Shown in pieces: positions 1 to 10,348 of a stretch of 36,957 nt of DNA. The position numbers and the translations under genes were made by a program. How positions within the stretch are numbered: position 1 is the first letter of the stretch; the number at the start of each line of letters is the position of its first letter. Source of the DNA: Pseudonocardia sp. Its GTDB lineage: Bacteria > Actinomycetota > Actinomycetes > Mycobacteriales > Pseudonocardiaceae. The notes beneath the pieces are model-generated. The model ran no database searches. It was not told where the DNA came from and worked only from the letters and a program-made list of their open reading frames with translations. The stretch spans positions 1 to 36,957 of the forward strand of contig JAJCYC010000107.1 of assembly GCA_029263115.1 (NCBI GenBank), in the 5' to 3' direction.

Positions 1-408
1 ACGGCTCGGCTCCTGATGATCAGGTTGGTGTCGGAACCGCCATGATCACCAACCGTGCCGTGTCCGCGCCCCTTATCGCATCACCGGCGTGTCACCGTGC
101 CGACACACCGCGTCACCGGACTATGCCGAGGCCCTGCCCCGAGGGGTCCGGCGACAATCACCCGCTTTCCTACCTCAATACATCTTGATTTTTCTTCAGA
201 AAGGAGTAAGACGGCGCCGACGTCAATTGAAACCGCTGGTCAACGGCTTGCAGTGGCCCACATGCCCGCAGGTCAGAGCCCGATGATCACCCATTCAGCG
301 GTCCCACCGTCACGCTCCCACGGCCTTACTCCGCTGATCATCTTGGTATACCTTCATCAATCTCAGGACGATCACACGTCACTGAGAAACGGGAGGAGTG
401 GGAGAACC
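1..408. other. Intergenic region upstream of small secreted peptide gene
   Basis: I see no convincing gene in these 408 bases; the reading frames that cross them lack a plausible ribosome binding site and carry no recognisable domain. There is an 8-bp inverted repeat (ggttggtg at 23-30, caccaacc at 47-54, 16-base spacer) that could be the terminator of a gene lying to the left. Bases about 170-240 are less GC-rich than their surroundings. Near the right end a hairpin (tctcaggac at 361-369 against gtc-a-ctgaga at 378-387, one bulged A) lies just before the Shine-Dalgarno of the peptide gene, so it would sit in its 5' leader. Confidence 0.5.
347..352 (+). promoter_or_regulatory. Candidate -10 element for small secreted peptide gene
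   Basis: TATACC lies inside the palindrome ggtatacc in a locally less GC-rich stretch, about 56 bases before the ATG at 409. No good -35 is visible, and the hexamer lacks the terminal T of the TANNNT pattern unless shifted. A start near 359 would place the 361-387 hairpin in the leader. Confidence 0.3.
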
Positions 409-621
409 ATGCGCAAGACAATCGTCGGAGCGTTGGTCGTCACGGCGGCACTGGTGGGCCCGGCAGCCATGATCGGCAGCGCGCAGGCCGCGGGGGTCGG
501 CGGCAACGCGGTGAACAACTGCCTGGGGGTCGGGCTGAACCTCATCGGGGGTATCGGGATCGCCGGCCAGGGCACCCAGACCGGAGCCGCCTGCGTCGCC
601 CAGGCCAACGGCATCGACTAG
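409..621 (+). CDS. Small secreted Gly-rich peptide with two cysteines
   Basis: Encodes 70 residues: a signal peptide (MRK, hydrophobic residues 5-21, small residues ending AQA near 27) and a mature part of about 43 residues rich in Gly, Asn and Ala, with Cys38 and Cys62. The ATG at 409 is chosen because gggaggag lies at 391-398 and a clean signal sequence follows; the much longer upstream reading frame has neither. Mature Gly/Asn-rich peptides with two Cys recall chaplin-type surface peptides, but the Cys spacing (23 residues between) and the sequence differ, so this is only an analogy. It faces the ponA gene across a shared terminator. Function is unknown; export by Sec is likely. Confidence 0.75.
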   Translation: MRKTIVGALVVTAALVGPAAMIGSAQAAGVGGNAVNNCLGVGLNLIGGIGIAGQGTQTGAACVAQANGID

Positions 622-664
622 TCCGTCGGACCAACCCGACGTCCGGCTCGAATCACTACGAGAA

Positions 665-703
665 ACGGCGCAGGCCCCCGCTGGGATCGGGGGCCTGCGC
701 CGT
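665..703. terminator. Bidirectional terminator between peptide gene and ponA
   Basis: Perfect 16-bp stem (acggcgcaggcccccg at 665-680, its complement at 688-703) with a 7-base loop, placed 43 bases after the peptide stop and 52 bases beyond the ponA stop. No T-tract on either side, as is common in actinobacterial terminators. Confidence 0.85.
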
Positions 704-755
704 GCTCATGATAGATCCGGTCCAGCCGGGCGCTCCGCCGACCGCCGCGCGGCGG

Positions 756-3371
756 TCAGTTCTCGTCGCTGCCGAAGTCGAACGGGTTTCCGCTGCCGTC
801 GAACCGGTTGCCGCGGTTCTCCTCGTCGGAGTCGCGGCCCCGGCGACCCCGGTCGCGGTCCTCGTCCTCGTCCTCCCGGTTCTCGTCGTCGGAGTCGGAA
901 TCGGCGTCCTCGGTCGCCGAGGAGTCGTCCTCGTCGGAGACCGGCTCGCCCAGGGGCACCAGCCGGGAGAACGGTTCCTTCGGCTTGTTGCGCAGCGCGC
1001 CGTTCATGAACTGCTGCCAGATCGACCCGGGCAGCATCCGACCGTAGACCGGCCGCCCGCCGGAGTTCTTGATCGGGGTGTTGTCGTCGGTGCCGACCCA
1101 CACCGCGGTGGACACCGACGGGGTGTAGCCGACGGTCCAGGCGTCGTTGTTCTGGCCCTCGATCCGGCTCTGCACGGTGCCGGTCTTGGCGGCCACCGCC
1201 CGGCCGTCGGTCATCCCGATCCCCGAGGAGCGGGCCACGTCCACCATCGACTCGGTGACGTTGCGCGCCACCTGCGCCGACATCCGCTGCTCGCCGCGGC
1301 TGGCGCCCTCGTCGTAGAGCACCCGCCCGTCGGCGGTCTCCACCTTCGTGATCAGGTGCGGCTTGTGGTAGACGCCGTCGGCGGCGAAGGTGCCGAACGC
1401 CGCCGCCATGTCGATCGGGTGCACCTCCTTGTCGCCCAGGGCGATACCGGCGGTGGGGGTGGGCAGCAGGTCGGCCGGGATGCCGGCCTGGTGCGCGGCG
1501 TCGGCCACCGAGGAGGGCCCGACGTCCACCGCGAGCTGGTAGAAGATGGTGTTGATCGACGACGTCATCGCCTTCTTCAGCGAGCAGTTGTCGCAGTTCA
1601 CCCCCTCGGAGTTGCTCACCGGCTGGCCGGCGATGGTCTGCGGGGACGAACCGTCGAACCGCTCGCCGAGCCCGATCGGCGGATCCCGCTCCAGGGCGGC
1701 GGCCATCACGAACGGCTTGAACGACGAACCCGGCTGCTTGAGCACCTGGGCGTAGTCCAGGCCGACGCCGTTCTCCCCGCCGTAGTAGGCCAGGATCGCG
1801 CCGCTGCGCGGGTCGACCGAGACCAGCGCGGTCCGCAGGTTCTTCGGCTGCCCGCGCAGCACCTTGGCCGCGGAGTCCACCGCCAGCTTCTGCATCACCG
1901 GATCGACCGTCGTGGAGATCACCAGGCCTTCCTGGTTGAGCTCCTGCTCGCTGATCCCCTTGCTCTCCAGCTCACCCTTCACCTGGGTGTAGAGGTGACC
2001 CCGGGCGTCGGTCGGGATGCCGCCGGCGGCCGGCTTGGGCGGGATCCAGTCCGGGAACCGCAGGGCCACCCGCTCGGACTTCGGCAGCCAGTTCTGCGCG
2101 ACCATCCCGTCGAGCACGAAGTTCCACCGCTCGGTCGCCTTGGCCGGGTTCTTCGCCGGGTCCCAGCGTGACGGGGACTGGATCATGCCGGCCAGCAGCG
2201 CGCCCTGCGACTCAGTCAGCTGCTCGGAGTTCAGCCCGAAGTAGCCCTGCGCGGCGGCCTGTATCCCGTACGCGCCGCGACCGAAGTAGATGGTGTTGAG
2301 GTAGTCCTCGAGGATCTGGTCCTTGTTGCGGACCTTGGAGATCTTGGCTGCGAGCACGATCTCCTTGTACTTGCGGAACAGCGAGATCTGGTCCTGGCCG
2401 GTGGTCACCTTGATGTACTGCTGGGTGATCGTGGACCCGCCGCCGCGACCGCCGGTGAGCTGGTTCCACACCGCGCGGGCGATGCCGACCGGGTCGAACC
2501 CGGGGTTGGAGTAGAAGGAGCGGTCCTCCGCGGCCAGCACCGCGTAGCGCACCGGCCGAGGCACCTGGGACAGGGACACCTTCTGCCGGTTGACGTTGCC
2601 GGCCGGCACGATCTTGGCCAGTTCGGAGCCGTCGGCGAAGGCCACGGTGGCTACCTGGCTGGTGGCCGCGTCGTCCGGGGTGGGCACCTCGAACACCAGC
2701 CAGCCGATGGCGAACGCCAGCAGCGGGCCGACCACCGCCAGCCCGGCGGTCCACATCAGGATCCGGCGGACCCGACCGCTCCGACCGCCCCGGCCGTGGC
2801 CGTCACCGTCGTCGCCGCCCCCGCCACCGCCGGTGTCGTAGGGGTCGTAGGGCGGGGGTCCACCGGGACCGCCCGGGCCGACCGGGCGGCCCGGCGGGGA
2901 GGTCGGCGGACCGACCCGGGCACCGGCGGGCACCCGGCCACCGGGATTGGTCGAGCCGGTCCAGCGGCCGGCGCCGACCCGACGCTGGCCGGGCGGCACC
3001 CCGGGCTGACCCGGCGGCGGACCGGGCACCCCGGGCCGGCCGGGCGGCGGACCGACCGGGCGTCCGCCTGGTGGCCCGGCCCGGCCCGGACCTGCGGGGC
3101 GGGCGGCTCCGTGCGAGTTGCGTGCGTCCAGTGTGTCGTCGTGGGTGAGCAGGTGCGGTTCGCGCTCGGCGGCCGAGCCGGGGGCGAAGGGCCCGACCCG
3201 CACGGCACCGGGCGGCGCACCCGGACCGGCCGGGGCCGGCCCGGCCTGCGGTGGCACCCGCGGACCGGCGGGCGGGCCGGCCGCACGGTCGGCGCGCGCC
3301 GACCGGACCCTCGGCGCGGCCGGGGCTGCCCGGCGCGCACCGGGGGGTGGCAGATCGCGCGGCTCGTTCAC
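756..3371 (-). CDS. ponA: Class A penicillin-binding protein (glycosyltransferase/transpeptidase)
   Basis: Bifunctional peptidoglycan synthase that polymerises lipid II and cross-links stem peptides outside the membrane. With the GTG at 3371 it has 871 residues. Residues 1-200 are a Pro/Gly/Arg-rich cytoplasmic arm; one membrane helix spans about 204-228. The GT51 domain shows AEDRSF (catalytic Glu282), GGSTITQQ (311-318) and GRGAYGIQ; the transpeptidase domain shows SSFK (Ser549 nucleophile), SIN (605-607) and KTG (729-731). After about residue 800 comes an Asp/Glu/Arg-rich tail. GTG 3371 has ggag five bases upstream; a TTG at 3419 would add 16 residues but lacks a Shine-Dalgarno. The gene lies downstream of DUF5318, an arrangement like Rv0049-ponA1 in Mycobacterium tuberculosis. 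No PASTA domain is seen, so it is PonA1-like rather than PonA2-like. Confidence 0.95.
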   Translation of the reverse strand: MNEPRDLPPPGARRAAPAAPRVRSARADRAAGPPAGPRVPPQAGPAPAGPGAPPGAVRVGPFAPGSAAEREPHLLTHDDTLDARNSHGAARPAGPGRAGPPGGRPVGPPPGRPGVPGPPPGQPGVPPGQRRVGAGRWTGSTNPGGRVPAGARVGPPTSPPGRPVGPGGPGGPPPYDPYDTGGGGGGDDGDGHGRGGRSGRVRRILMWTAGLAVVGPLLAFAIGWLVFEVPTPDDAATSQVATVAFADGSELAKIVPAGNVNRQKVSLSQVPRPVRYAVLAAEDRSFYSNPGFDPVGIARAVWNQLTGGRGGGSTITQQYIKVTTGQDQISLFRKYKEIVLAAKISKVRNKDQILEDYLNTIYFGRGAYGIQAAAQGYFGLNSEQLTESQGALLAGMIQSPSRWDPAKNPAKATERWNFVLDGMVAQNWLPKSERVALRFPDWIPPKPAAGGIPTDARGHLYTQVKGELESKGISEQELNQEGLVISTTVDPVMQKLAVDSAAKVLRGQPKNLRTALVSVDPRSGAILAYYGGENGVGLDYAQVLKQPGSSFKPFVMAAALERDPPIGLGERFDGSSPQTIAGQPVSNSEGVNCDNCSLKKAMTSSINTIFYQLAVDVGPSSVADAAHQAGIPADLLPTPTAGIALGDKEVHPIDMAAAFGTFAADGVYHKPHLITKVETADGRVLYDEGASRGEQRMSAQVARNVTESMVDVARSSGIGMTDGRAVAAKTGTVQSRIEGQNNDAWTVGYTPSVSTAVWVGTDDNTPIKNSGGRPVYGRMLPGSIWQQFMNGALRNKPKEPFSRLVPLGEPVSDEDDSSATEDADSDSDDENREDEDEDRDRGRRGRDSDEENRGNRFDGSGNPFDFGSDEN

Positions 3372-3439
3372 GTCGGCTCCGATCGGCGACGGCGGTGTGG
3401 TCGGGGGACCACTTGCCAACCGTTCATCGCTCTGCGTCT

Positions 3440-3466
3440 CGATCGTGTGACACGATCGTATGACAC
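3440..3466 (-). promoter_or_regulatory. Tandem 13-bp repeats/palindrome upstream of ponA
   Basis: Two adjacent 13-base units (cgatcgtgtgaca at 3440-3452, cgatcgtatgaca at 3453-3465) differ at one base. They also create a 9-bp inverted repeat (cgatcgtgt/acacgatcg, 3440-3458). On the minus strand TACGAT (3460-3455) fits a -10 element, which would give a leader of roughly 75 bases. The site looks like an operator/promoter for ponA; the binding protein is unknown. Confidence 0.5.
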
Positions 3467-3476
3467 TGCGAAAAGG

Positions 3477-3908
3477 TCACTGGTGGGCGGTCCTCCGGGA
3501 ACGTCCGGCGGCCCGCTTCCCGGGGGCCCCCGGGTCGCCCGAGTCGTCGGGTGCGCCCAGCACGTAGGACTGGACCAGGTGGTTCCAGTTGCAGGTGCGA
3601 CACACCTCTACCACGTACACGGAGAACTCCGAGTTCAACGCGTCCATCCGGGCCAGCTCGTCCGGGGTGCGGGCCGAACCGGACACCTGCCGCAGGCCCT
3701 CGCCGAACACCCAGGAGACCTCGGTCAGCCGCTCCTTGCGGCACACCGGGCAGGTCTCCTCGGACGGCGTGCCGTGGAACCGGGCGGCGCGGAGCAGGTA
3801 CGGGTTGGCGTCGCAGACCGTGCGCACGCCGACCCGACCGGCGTACACGTCGGCGAGCAGCACGCGCCGCTGCAACGCGTAGTCGACGATCTGCCGCTGG
3901 CTCCGCAC
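3477..3908 (-). CDS. DUF5318 family zinc-ribbon-like protein
   Basis: Predicted cytoplasmic protein of 143 residues, matching the actinobacterial DUF5318 family (Rv0049-like) by overall pattern: an N-terminal [19 protein letters not shown] start, CPVC in the middle and CRTCNWNHL near the C-terminus. The two Cys pairs probably bind one zinc. The role of the family is unknown to me. The GTG at 3908 is supported by a TACCCT -10 six bases upstream, so translation is probably leaderless. The last 25 residues are Gly/Arg-rich and low complexity. It lies 105 bases upstream of ponA on the same strand, a neighbourhood kept in mycobacteria, which hints at an envelope link but does not prove one. Confidence 0.85.
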   Translation of the reverse strand: MRSQRQIVDYALQRRVLLADVYAGRVGVRTVCDANPYLLRAARFHGTPSEETCPVCRKERLTEVSWVFGEGLRQVSGSARTPDELARMDALNSEFSVYVVEVCRTCNWNHLVQSYVLGAPDDSGDPGAPGKRAAGRSRRTAHQ

Positions 3909-3914
3909 CCGACC

Positions 3915-3920
3915 AGGGTA
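3915..3920 (-). promoter_or_regulatory. -10 element, leaderless start of DUF5318 gene
   Basis: TACCCT on the minus strand ends six bases before the GTG at 3908, the spacing expected when transcription begins at the start codon. No Shine-Dalgarno is present. Confidence 0.6.
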
Positions 3921-4026
3921 CGCGGAACCGCCGGGGACACATCTCGGGATGGTCGATCAGCCGCTCGACCAGGCCGGTGCGCATCCCCCGCTCGAGTGAT
4001 CAGCGCCACCGCATGTCACGACCAGA

Positions 4027-4045
4027 TGTATCGAAGCGATACAGT
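4027..4045 (+). promoter_or_regulatory. Palindromic operator overlapping padR -10
   Basis: Inverted repeat tgtatcg-aag-cgataca (4027-4043) with a candidate -10, TACAGT (4040-4045), overlapping its right arm. A regulator bound here would block the padR-ino1 promoter. Known PadR operators are short AT-containing palindromes of the ATGT-N8-ACAT type, so autoregulation by the adjacent PadR protein is a reasonable inference. Confidence 0.55.
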
Positions 4046-4089
4046 GGAGTTCTCTGGCGGTCGGATCGAGTCGGTGGGCGAGGTGAGGC

Positions 4090-4770
4090 GTGCTCGACTT
4101 CGCGGTGCTCGGGCTGCTCTACGAAGCCCCGATGCACGGCTACGAGCTGCGCAAGCAGCTGGCCGGGCGGCTGGGCGGGTTCCGCGCCTTCTCCTACGGC
4201 TCGCTCTACCCGGCGCTGCGTCGCCTGGTGCGCGACGGACTGATCATCGAGGAGTCGGAAGAGCCGTCCGCGGCCGACGGTCCGGTCGGCGGCTGGACCC
4301 GGCGCAGCCGGCGGCGGGTCTACCGGCTGACCGCCGAGGGCAAGGAGCGGTTCGCCGAGATGCTCGCCGACGCCGGCCCGGAGACCTGGGAGGACGACAG
4401 CTTCGGCATCCATCTGACGTTCTTCTCCCGGACGCCGGCCGAGACCAGGATGCGGATCCTGGAGGGCCGCCGGCGGCGGGTGGAGGAACGGCGGGAGGGG
4501 CTGCGCTCCGCGCTCGGCCGGGCCGGCGAGCAGATCGACCGCTATACCCGCGAGCTGCACCGCCAGGGCCTGGAAACGAGCGAGCGGGAGGTCCGCTGGC
4601 TCAACGAGCTGATCGCCACCGAACTGATCGACACCGAGCGGACCGAGCAGCGCGACCCGCCGGACCGACCCGACCCGGCCGACCGGCCCACCACGCAGGA
4701 CCGCACGACCCCAGCACCACCGGCGAAACCAACACGAGGACAACCCATGAACCAGGAGGACCGGACGTGA
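4090..4770 (+). CDS. PadR family transcriptional regulator
   Basis: Cytoplasmic DNA-binding protein of 226 residues. The N-terminal PadR winged helix is clear: [19 protein letters not shown] followed by [22 protein letters not shown] and a beta wing with [17 protein letters not shown]. The middle (about 100-180) is the helical C-terminal dimerisation domain with [18 protein letters not shown]. Residues from about 183 on are a disordered Asp/Pro/Arg/Thr-rich tail. The GTG at 4090 has gaggtgagg just upstream. Its stop overlaps the ino1 start by GTGA, so the two are translationally coupled, as with Rv0047c-ino1 in mycobacteria. The palindrome at 4027-4043 suggests it represses its own operon; the ligand is unknown. 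Confidence 0.9.
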   Translation: MLDFAVLGLLYEAPMHGYELRKQLAGRLGGFRAFSYGSLYPALRRLVRDGLIIEESEEPSAADGPVGGWTRRSRRRVYRLTAEGKERFAEMLADAGPETWEDDSFGIHLTFFSRTPAETRMRILEGRRRRVEERREGLRSALGRAGEQIDRYTRELHRQGLETSEREVRWLNELIATELIDTERTEQRDPPDRPDPADRPTTQDRTTPAPPAKPTRGQPMNQEDRT

Positions 4771-5849
4771 GCTCACCCACCCGTCAGGTACGAGTCGCCG
4801 TCGTCGGCGTCGGAAACTGCGCCGCATCGTTGGTGCAGGGGGTGCAGTACTACGCCGATGCCGACCCCGGCTCCCGCGTCCCCGGGCTGATGCACGTCGA
4901 CTTCGGCGGCTACCACGTGCGCGACATCCAGTTCGTCGCGGCGTTCGACGTGGATGCGAAGAAGGTCGGCCACGACCTCTCCGAGGCGATCGGCGCCAGC
5001 GAGAACAACACCATCAAGATCGCCGACGTACCCCCGCTCGGCGTCACCGTGCAGCGCGGACCGACCCTCGACGGACTGGGCCGGTTCTACCGGGAGACGA
5101 TCACCGAGGCCGACGACGAGCCGGTGGACGTGGCCGCGGTGCTGCGTGACACCCGGGCCGACGTGCTGGTGTCTTACCTGCCGGTGGGCAGCGAGGGGGC
5201 CGACCGGTACTACGCCCAGTGCGCGCTCGACGCGAAGGTGGCGTTCGTCAACGCGCTGCCGGTGTTCATCGCCTCCGACCCGGTGTGGGCGGAGAAGTTC
5301 CGCGCGGCCGGCGTGCCGATCGTCGGCGACGACATCAAATCCCAGGTCGGGGCCACGATCACCCACCGGGTGCTGGCCAAGCTGTTCGAGGACCGCGGCG
5401 TGCAGCTGGACCGCACGATGCAGCTGAACGTGGGCGGGAACATGGACTTCCTGAACATGAAGGAGCTCGAGCGGCTGGAGTCGAAGAAGGTCTCCAAGAC
5501 CCAGTCGGTCACCTCCCAGATCGACCGGGACATGGGCAAGGACAACGTGCACATCGGCCCGTCGGACTACGTGGCCTGGCTGGACGACCGCAAGTGGGCC
5601 TACGTACGGCTGGAGGGCCGGGCGTTCGGCGACGTGCCGCTGAACCTGGAGTACAAGCTCGAGGTGTGGGACTCGCCCAACTCGGCCGGCATCATCATCG
5701 ACGCGGTGCGCGCCGCGAAGATCGCGCTCGACCGGGGAGAGGGCGGGCCGGTGCTGTCCGCGTCGGCCTACTTCATGAAGTCCCCGCCGGTGCAGTACTC
5801 CGACTCGGAGGCCCGCGACGCGGTGGAGTCATTCATCCGAGGTGACTGA
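4767..5849 (+). CDS. ino1: Inositol-3-phosphate synthase
   Basis: Converts glucose 6-phosphate to 1L-myo-inositol 3-phosphate using NAD, the first step toward phosphatidylinositol lipids and mycothiol in actinobacteria. The product has 360 residues, typical of the short actinobacterial/archaeal form. Visible motifs: N-terminal Rossmann [18 protein letters not shown], the active-site segment [19 protein letters not shown], and [11 protein letters not shown], followed by a Lys-rich stretch ([12 protein letters not shown]) and [10 protein letters not shown]. The GTG at 4767 overlaps the padR stop (GTGA) and has aggagga at 4754-4760. A strong terminator follows 15 bases after the stop. PadR is the obvious candidate regulator. 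Confidence 0.97.
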   Translation: MSSPTRQVRVAVVGVGNCAASLVQGVQYYADADPGSRVPGLMHVDFGGYHVRDIQFVAAFDVDAKKVGHDLSEAIGASENNTIKIADVPPLGVTVQRGPTLDGLGRFYRETITEADDEPVDVAAVLRDTRADVLVSYLPVGSEGADRYYAQCALDAKVAFVNALPVFIASDPVWAEKFRAAGVPIVGDDIKSQVGATITHRVLAKLFEDRGVQLDRTMQLNVGGNMDFLNMKELERLESKKVSKTQSVTSQIDRDMGKDNVHIGPSDYVAWLDDRKWAYVRLEGRAFGDVPLNLEYKLEVWDSPNSAGIIIDAVRAAKIALDRGEGGPVLSASAYFMKSPPVQYSDSEARDAVESFIRGD

Positions 5850-5864
5850 CACCACTCGTGCACT

Positions 5865-5897
5865 GCCGGGGAGTTTTCGAATTGAAAACTCCCCGGC
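5865..5897 (+). terminator. Rho-independent terminator of padR-ino1
   Basis: Perfect 14-bp stem (gccggggagttttc at 5865-5878, complement at 5884-5897) with loop gaatt, followed by tttcgt. It begins 15 bases after the ino1 stop. Confidence 0.9.
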
Positions 5898-6168
5898 TTT
5901 CGTATTGTGCACGGGGTAATATTACTGAAATGAAAAGAGTGATCGTACTCACACATTTCGATATGTTTAATGAGACTTGCACCATAGGCAATCACATTTA
6001 TTGTTTCGTAACTTCGTCGTGTCTGTTCGGAGATGCGTCACCCGCTGGGGTGGCCACGAACGGTCACCGCTCCTGGCTGGCGGCCCGGCTCCCGGGCCCG
6101 ACCGGCACCTGTTCGCCGGACACACCGGCGGGCCGGACGGGAGCGGTTCCGACGAAGGAGTCACCTCC
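5898..6168 (+). promoter_or_regulatory. AT-rich promoter region and structured leader of NlpC/P60 gene
   Basis: Bases 5898-6010 are strikingly AT-rich for this genome and include the palindrome gtaatattac (5916-5925) and several A/T runs, so they probably hold the promoter or a nucleoid-protein site. Bases 6060-6168 are GC-rich and foldable: accgctcc (6066-6073) can pair with ggagcggt (6140-6147), enclosing further ccgg-type pairings. The Shine-Dalgarno gaaggag (6154-6160) can pair with ctcc immediately downstream (ggag-tcac-ctcc), which might hide it. I do not find the conserved core of the c-di-AMP (ydaO) riboswitch that often precedes such genes. Confidence 0.45.
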
Positions 6169-6900
6169 GTGTCGCAACACCCCGCACGATCCTGGCCGGG
6201 CGACTCCGCCCGTGGCAGGGCCGGTCTCACGGCCGCCACCGCGGCGACCGTGGCCGCGGCTGTGTTCGCCCTACCTTCGGCCCTGCCCTCCTCGGCCGGA
6301 CCCCTCGTGGTCCCGGACCAGACGATCCCGGCGGCACTCGCCGCCCAACACATCGCATCACCCGCGTCCGCCGGAGTGGCTCCCGCCGCGGTCGGCCCCG
6401 CGCGGGCCCTGCTGCTGACCGCGCCGCTGCCGGGCTCGCCGCGCAGCGTGCTGCCGGCGATCCCCGCCCCGCTGGCCGCCCCGGCGCTGATTCCGCTGCC
6501 GACCCTGCCCGGACTCACCGCGTCGGAGCCCGTCCCGGCGGCGGTGCCCAGACCCAGCAAGGGCGCCGCCGCCATCTCCGCCGCGATGAGCGTGCGGGGT
6601 ACCGCCTATCGCTGGGGCGGCGCCGGCAAGGGCGGCTTCGACTGTTCCGGGCTGATGCTCTGGTCGTTCAAGAAGGTCGGGATCACCCTGCCGCGCACCA
6701 GCCGCGCGCAGTCCCGGATCGGCACCCCGGTCTCCCGCAGTGACCTGCGCCCCGGTGATCTGGTGTTCTTCTACCGCCCGGTGAGCCACGTCGGGCTCTA
6801 CGTCGGCGGCGGGAAGGTCGTGCACGCCGTCGGATCCGGCGACGTGGTGCGGGTCAGCCCGCTCGGCCGGATGCCGTTCAGCGGCGCCCGCCGCCTCTGA
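6169..6900 (+). CDS. Secreted NlpC/P60 peptidoglycan endopeptidase
   Basis: Predicted cell-wall hydrolase of 243 residues that cuts within peptidoglycan stem peptides. The N-terminus has a charged start and a hydrophobic segment (about 19-44) that reads as a signal peptide or anchor; residues 45-130 are a Pro/Ala-rich linker. The C-terminal NlpC/P60 domain (about 131-243) contains YRWGGAGKGGFDCSGL with catalytic Cys159, LRPGDLVFF, and HVGLYVGGGKVVHA with His207 and His219. The GTG at 6169 is preferred because gaaggag lies eight bases upstream; longer frames reaching 5977 lack a site. It stands alone between terminators. Confidence 0.92.
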   Translation: MSQHPARSWPGDSARGRAGLTAATAATVAAAVFALPSALPSSAGPLVVPDQTIPAALAAQHIASPASAGVAPAAVGPARALLLTAPLPGSPRSVLPAIPAPLAAPALIPLPTLPGLTASEPVPAAVPRPSKGAAAISAAMSVRGTAYRWGGAGKGGFDCSGLMLWSFKKVGITLPRTSRAQSRIGTPVSRSDLRPGDLVFFYRPVSHVGLYVGGGKVVHAVGSGDVVRVSPLGRMPFSGARRL

Positions 6901-6927
6901 CCCCGGGCGCTCAGCTCGGCTTTTCAA

Positions 6928-6977
6928 AAGTAACGCCAGTCCGGCGGGTAGCCTGCCCAGCCGGACTGGCGCTACTT
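6928..6977. terminator. Terminator between NlpC/P60 gene and leuS
   Basis: An 18-bp imperfect stem (6928-6945 against 6960-6977, one A-C mismatch) with a 14-base loop. It lies between two convergent genes and is flanked by tttt at 6921-6924 on the leuS exit side, so it can serve both. Confidence 0.85.
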
Positions 6978-7014
6978 CGGCGCTGGTCGGAGCGCGCGCC
7001 TTTCTCCACCGGCC

Positions 7015-10056
<3,042 letters not shown>

Positions 10057-10100
10057 CTGTACAGATCCTCCTGGTCGGGTGTGCGGGCCCTGATGCGCAA

Positions 10101-10134
10101 GAACCCCTCCGGCCCGTTCGGGCATGAGGGGTTC
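10101..10134 (-). terminator. Attenuator terminator in leuS leader
   Basis: Outer 9-bp stem gaacccctc/gaggggttc (10101-10109 and 10126-10134) with an inner 5-bp stem gcccg-tt-cgggc (10112-10123), transcribed on the minus strand between the leader peptide and leuS. A competing pairing exists: gccgcgc at the end of the leader peptide frame (10169-10163) with gcgcggc (10141-10135), extendable by two G-C pairs across a GAA bulge into the terminator's first arm. This is the layout of ribosome-controlled attenuation. Confidence 0.7.
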
Positions 10135-10159
10135 GCCGCGCCGGCGCTCCGAATGGCGC

Positions 10160-10198
10160 TCAGCGCGGCCCGGTAAGCAGCAGGCGGGGCGTCCGCAC
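10160..10198 (-). CDS. Leucine leader peptide of leuS
   Basis: A 12-codon frame reading [12 protein letters not shown] then TGA, with three consecutive Leu codons (CTG CTG CTT) at positions 6-8; CTT is a codon rarely used in GC-rich actinobacterial genes. It starts at a GTG seven bases after a TAGCCT -10, so the transcript should begin at or next to the start codon and be translated leaderlessly. It is followed after 25 bases by a terminator hairpin and then by leuS. By analogy with known attenuators, shortage of charged tRNA-Leu would stall the ribosome on these codons and let transcription continue into leuS. It is too short for standard gene finders. The function is inferred from architecture only. 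Confidence 0.72.
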   Translation of the reverse strand: MRTPRLLLTGPR

Positions 10199-10205
10199 GT
10201 CGTCC

Positions 10206-10211
10206 AGGCTA
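10206..10211 (-). promoter_or_regulatory. -10 element of leuS leader
   Basis: TAGCCT on the minus strand, seven bases before the GTG of the leader peptide. No clear -35 hexamer; the -35 position falls inside the tandem repeat array that begins at 10224. Confidence 0.6.
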
Positions 10212-10223
10212 CCCGGCCCCGGT

Positions 10224-10336
10224 TCCCGGGTCGCGGCACTCCCGGGTCGCGGCGGTTCCCGGGTCGCGGCACTCCCGGGTCGCGGCACTCCCGGGTCGCG
10301 GCATTCCCGGAGTGCCATCGTTCCCGGGTCGCTGGC
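10224..10336. repeat. Array of 16-bp tandem repeats between divergent promoters
   Basis: Seven consecutive units of the type tcccgggtcgcggcac. Units start at 10224, 10240, 10257, 10273, 10289, 10305 and 10322; the first five match closely (unit 2 is one base longer), the sixth is degenerate and the seventh is partial. The array fills the space between the leuS leader -10 and the -10 of the SdpI-like gene, so it overlaps both -35 regions. Confidence 0.9.
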
Positions 10337-10342
10337 TACCCT
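10337..10342 (+). promoter_or_regulatory. -10 element, leaderless start of SdpI-like gene
   Basis: TACCCT ends six bases before the GTG at 10349, with no Shine-Dalgarno. The -35 position lies in the repeat array. Confidence 0.6.
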
Positions 10343-10348
10343 GCAGCG

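Noticed and set aside
55..408. Long N-terminal extension of the small secreted peptide
   Set aside because: No ribosome site at 55, and it would bury the signal peptide; the ATG at 409 has a strong Shine-Dalgarno.
2796..4766. N-terminal extension of ino1 through 650 upstream codons
   Set aside because: The frame runs antisense to ponA and DUF5318 and through padR; the GTG at 4767 has a strong ribosome site and the family length.
6013..6168. c-di-AMP (ydaO) riboswitch before the NlpC/P60 gene
   Set aside because: Expected from the gene type, but the conserved ACAGCTAACC-type core and matching loops are not present; only general pairing is seen.
10057..10272. Longer LeuS starting at 10272
   Set aside because: It would translate through the leader peptide, terminator and repeats; the ATG at 10056 has aggagg upstream.
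10057..10348. T-box riboswitch for leuS
   Set aside because: No T-box bulge sequence or specifier stem is visible; the Leu codons in a short frame plus a terminator fit peptide-based attenuation better.
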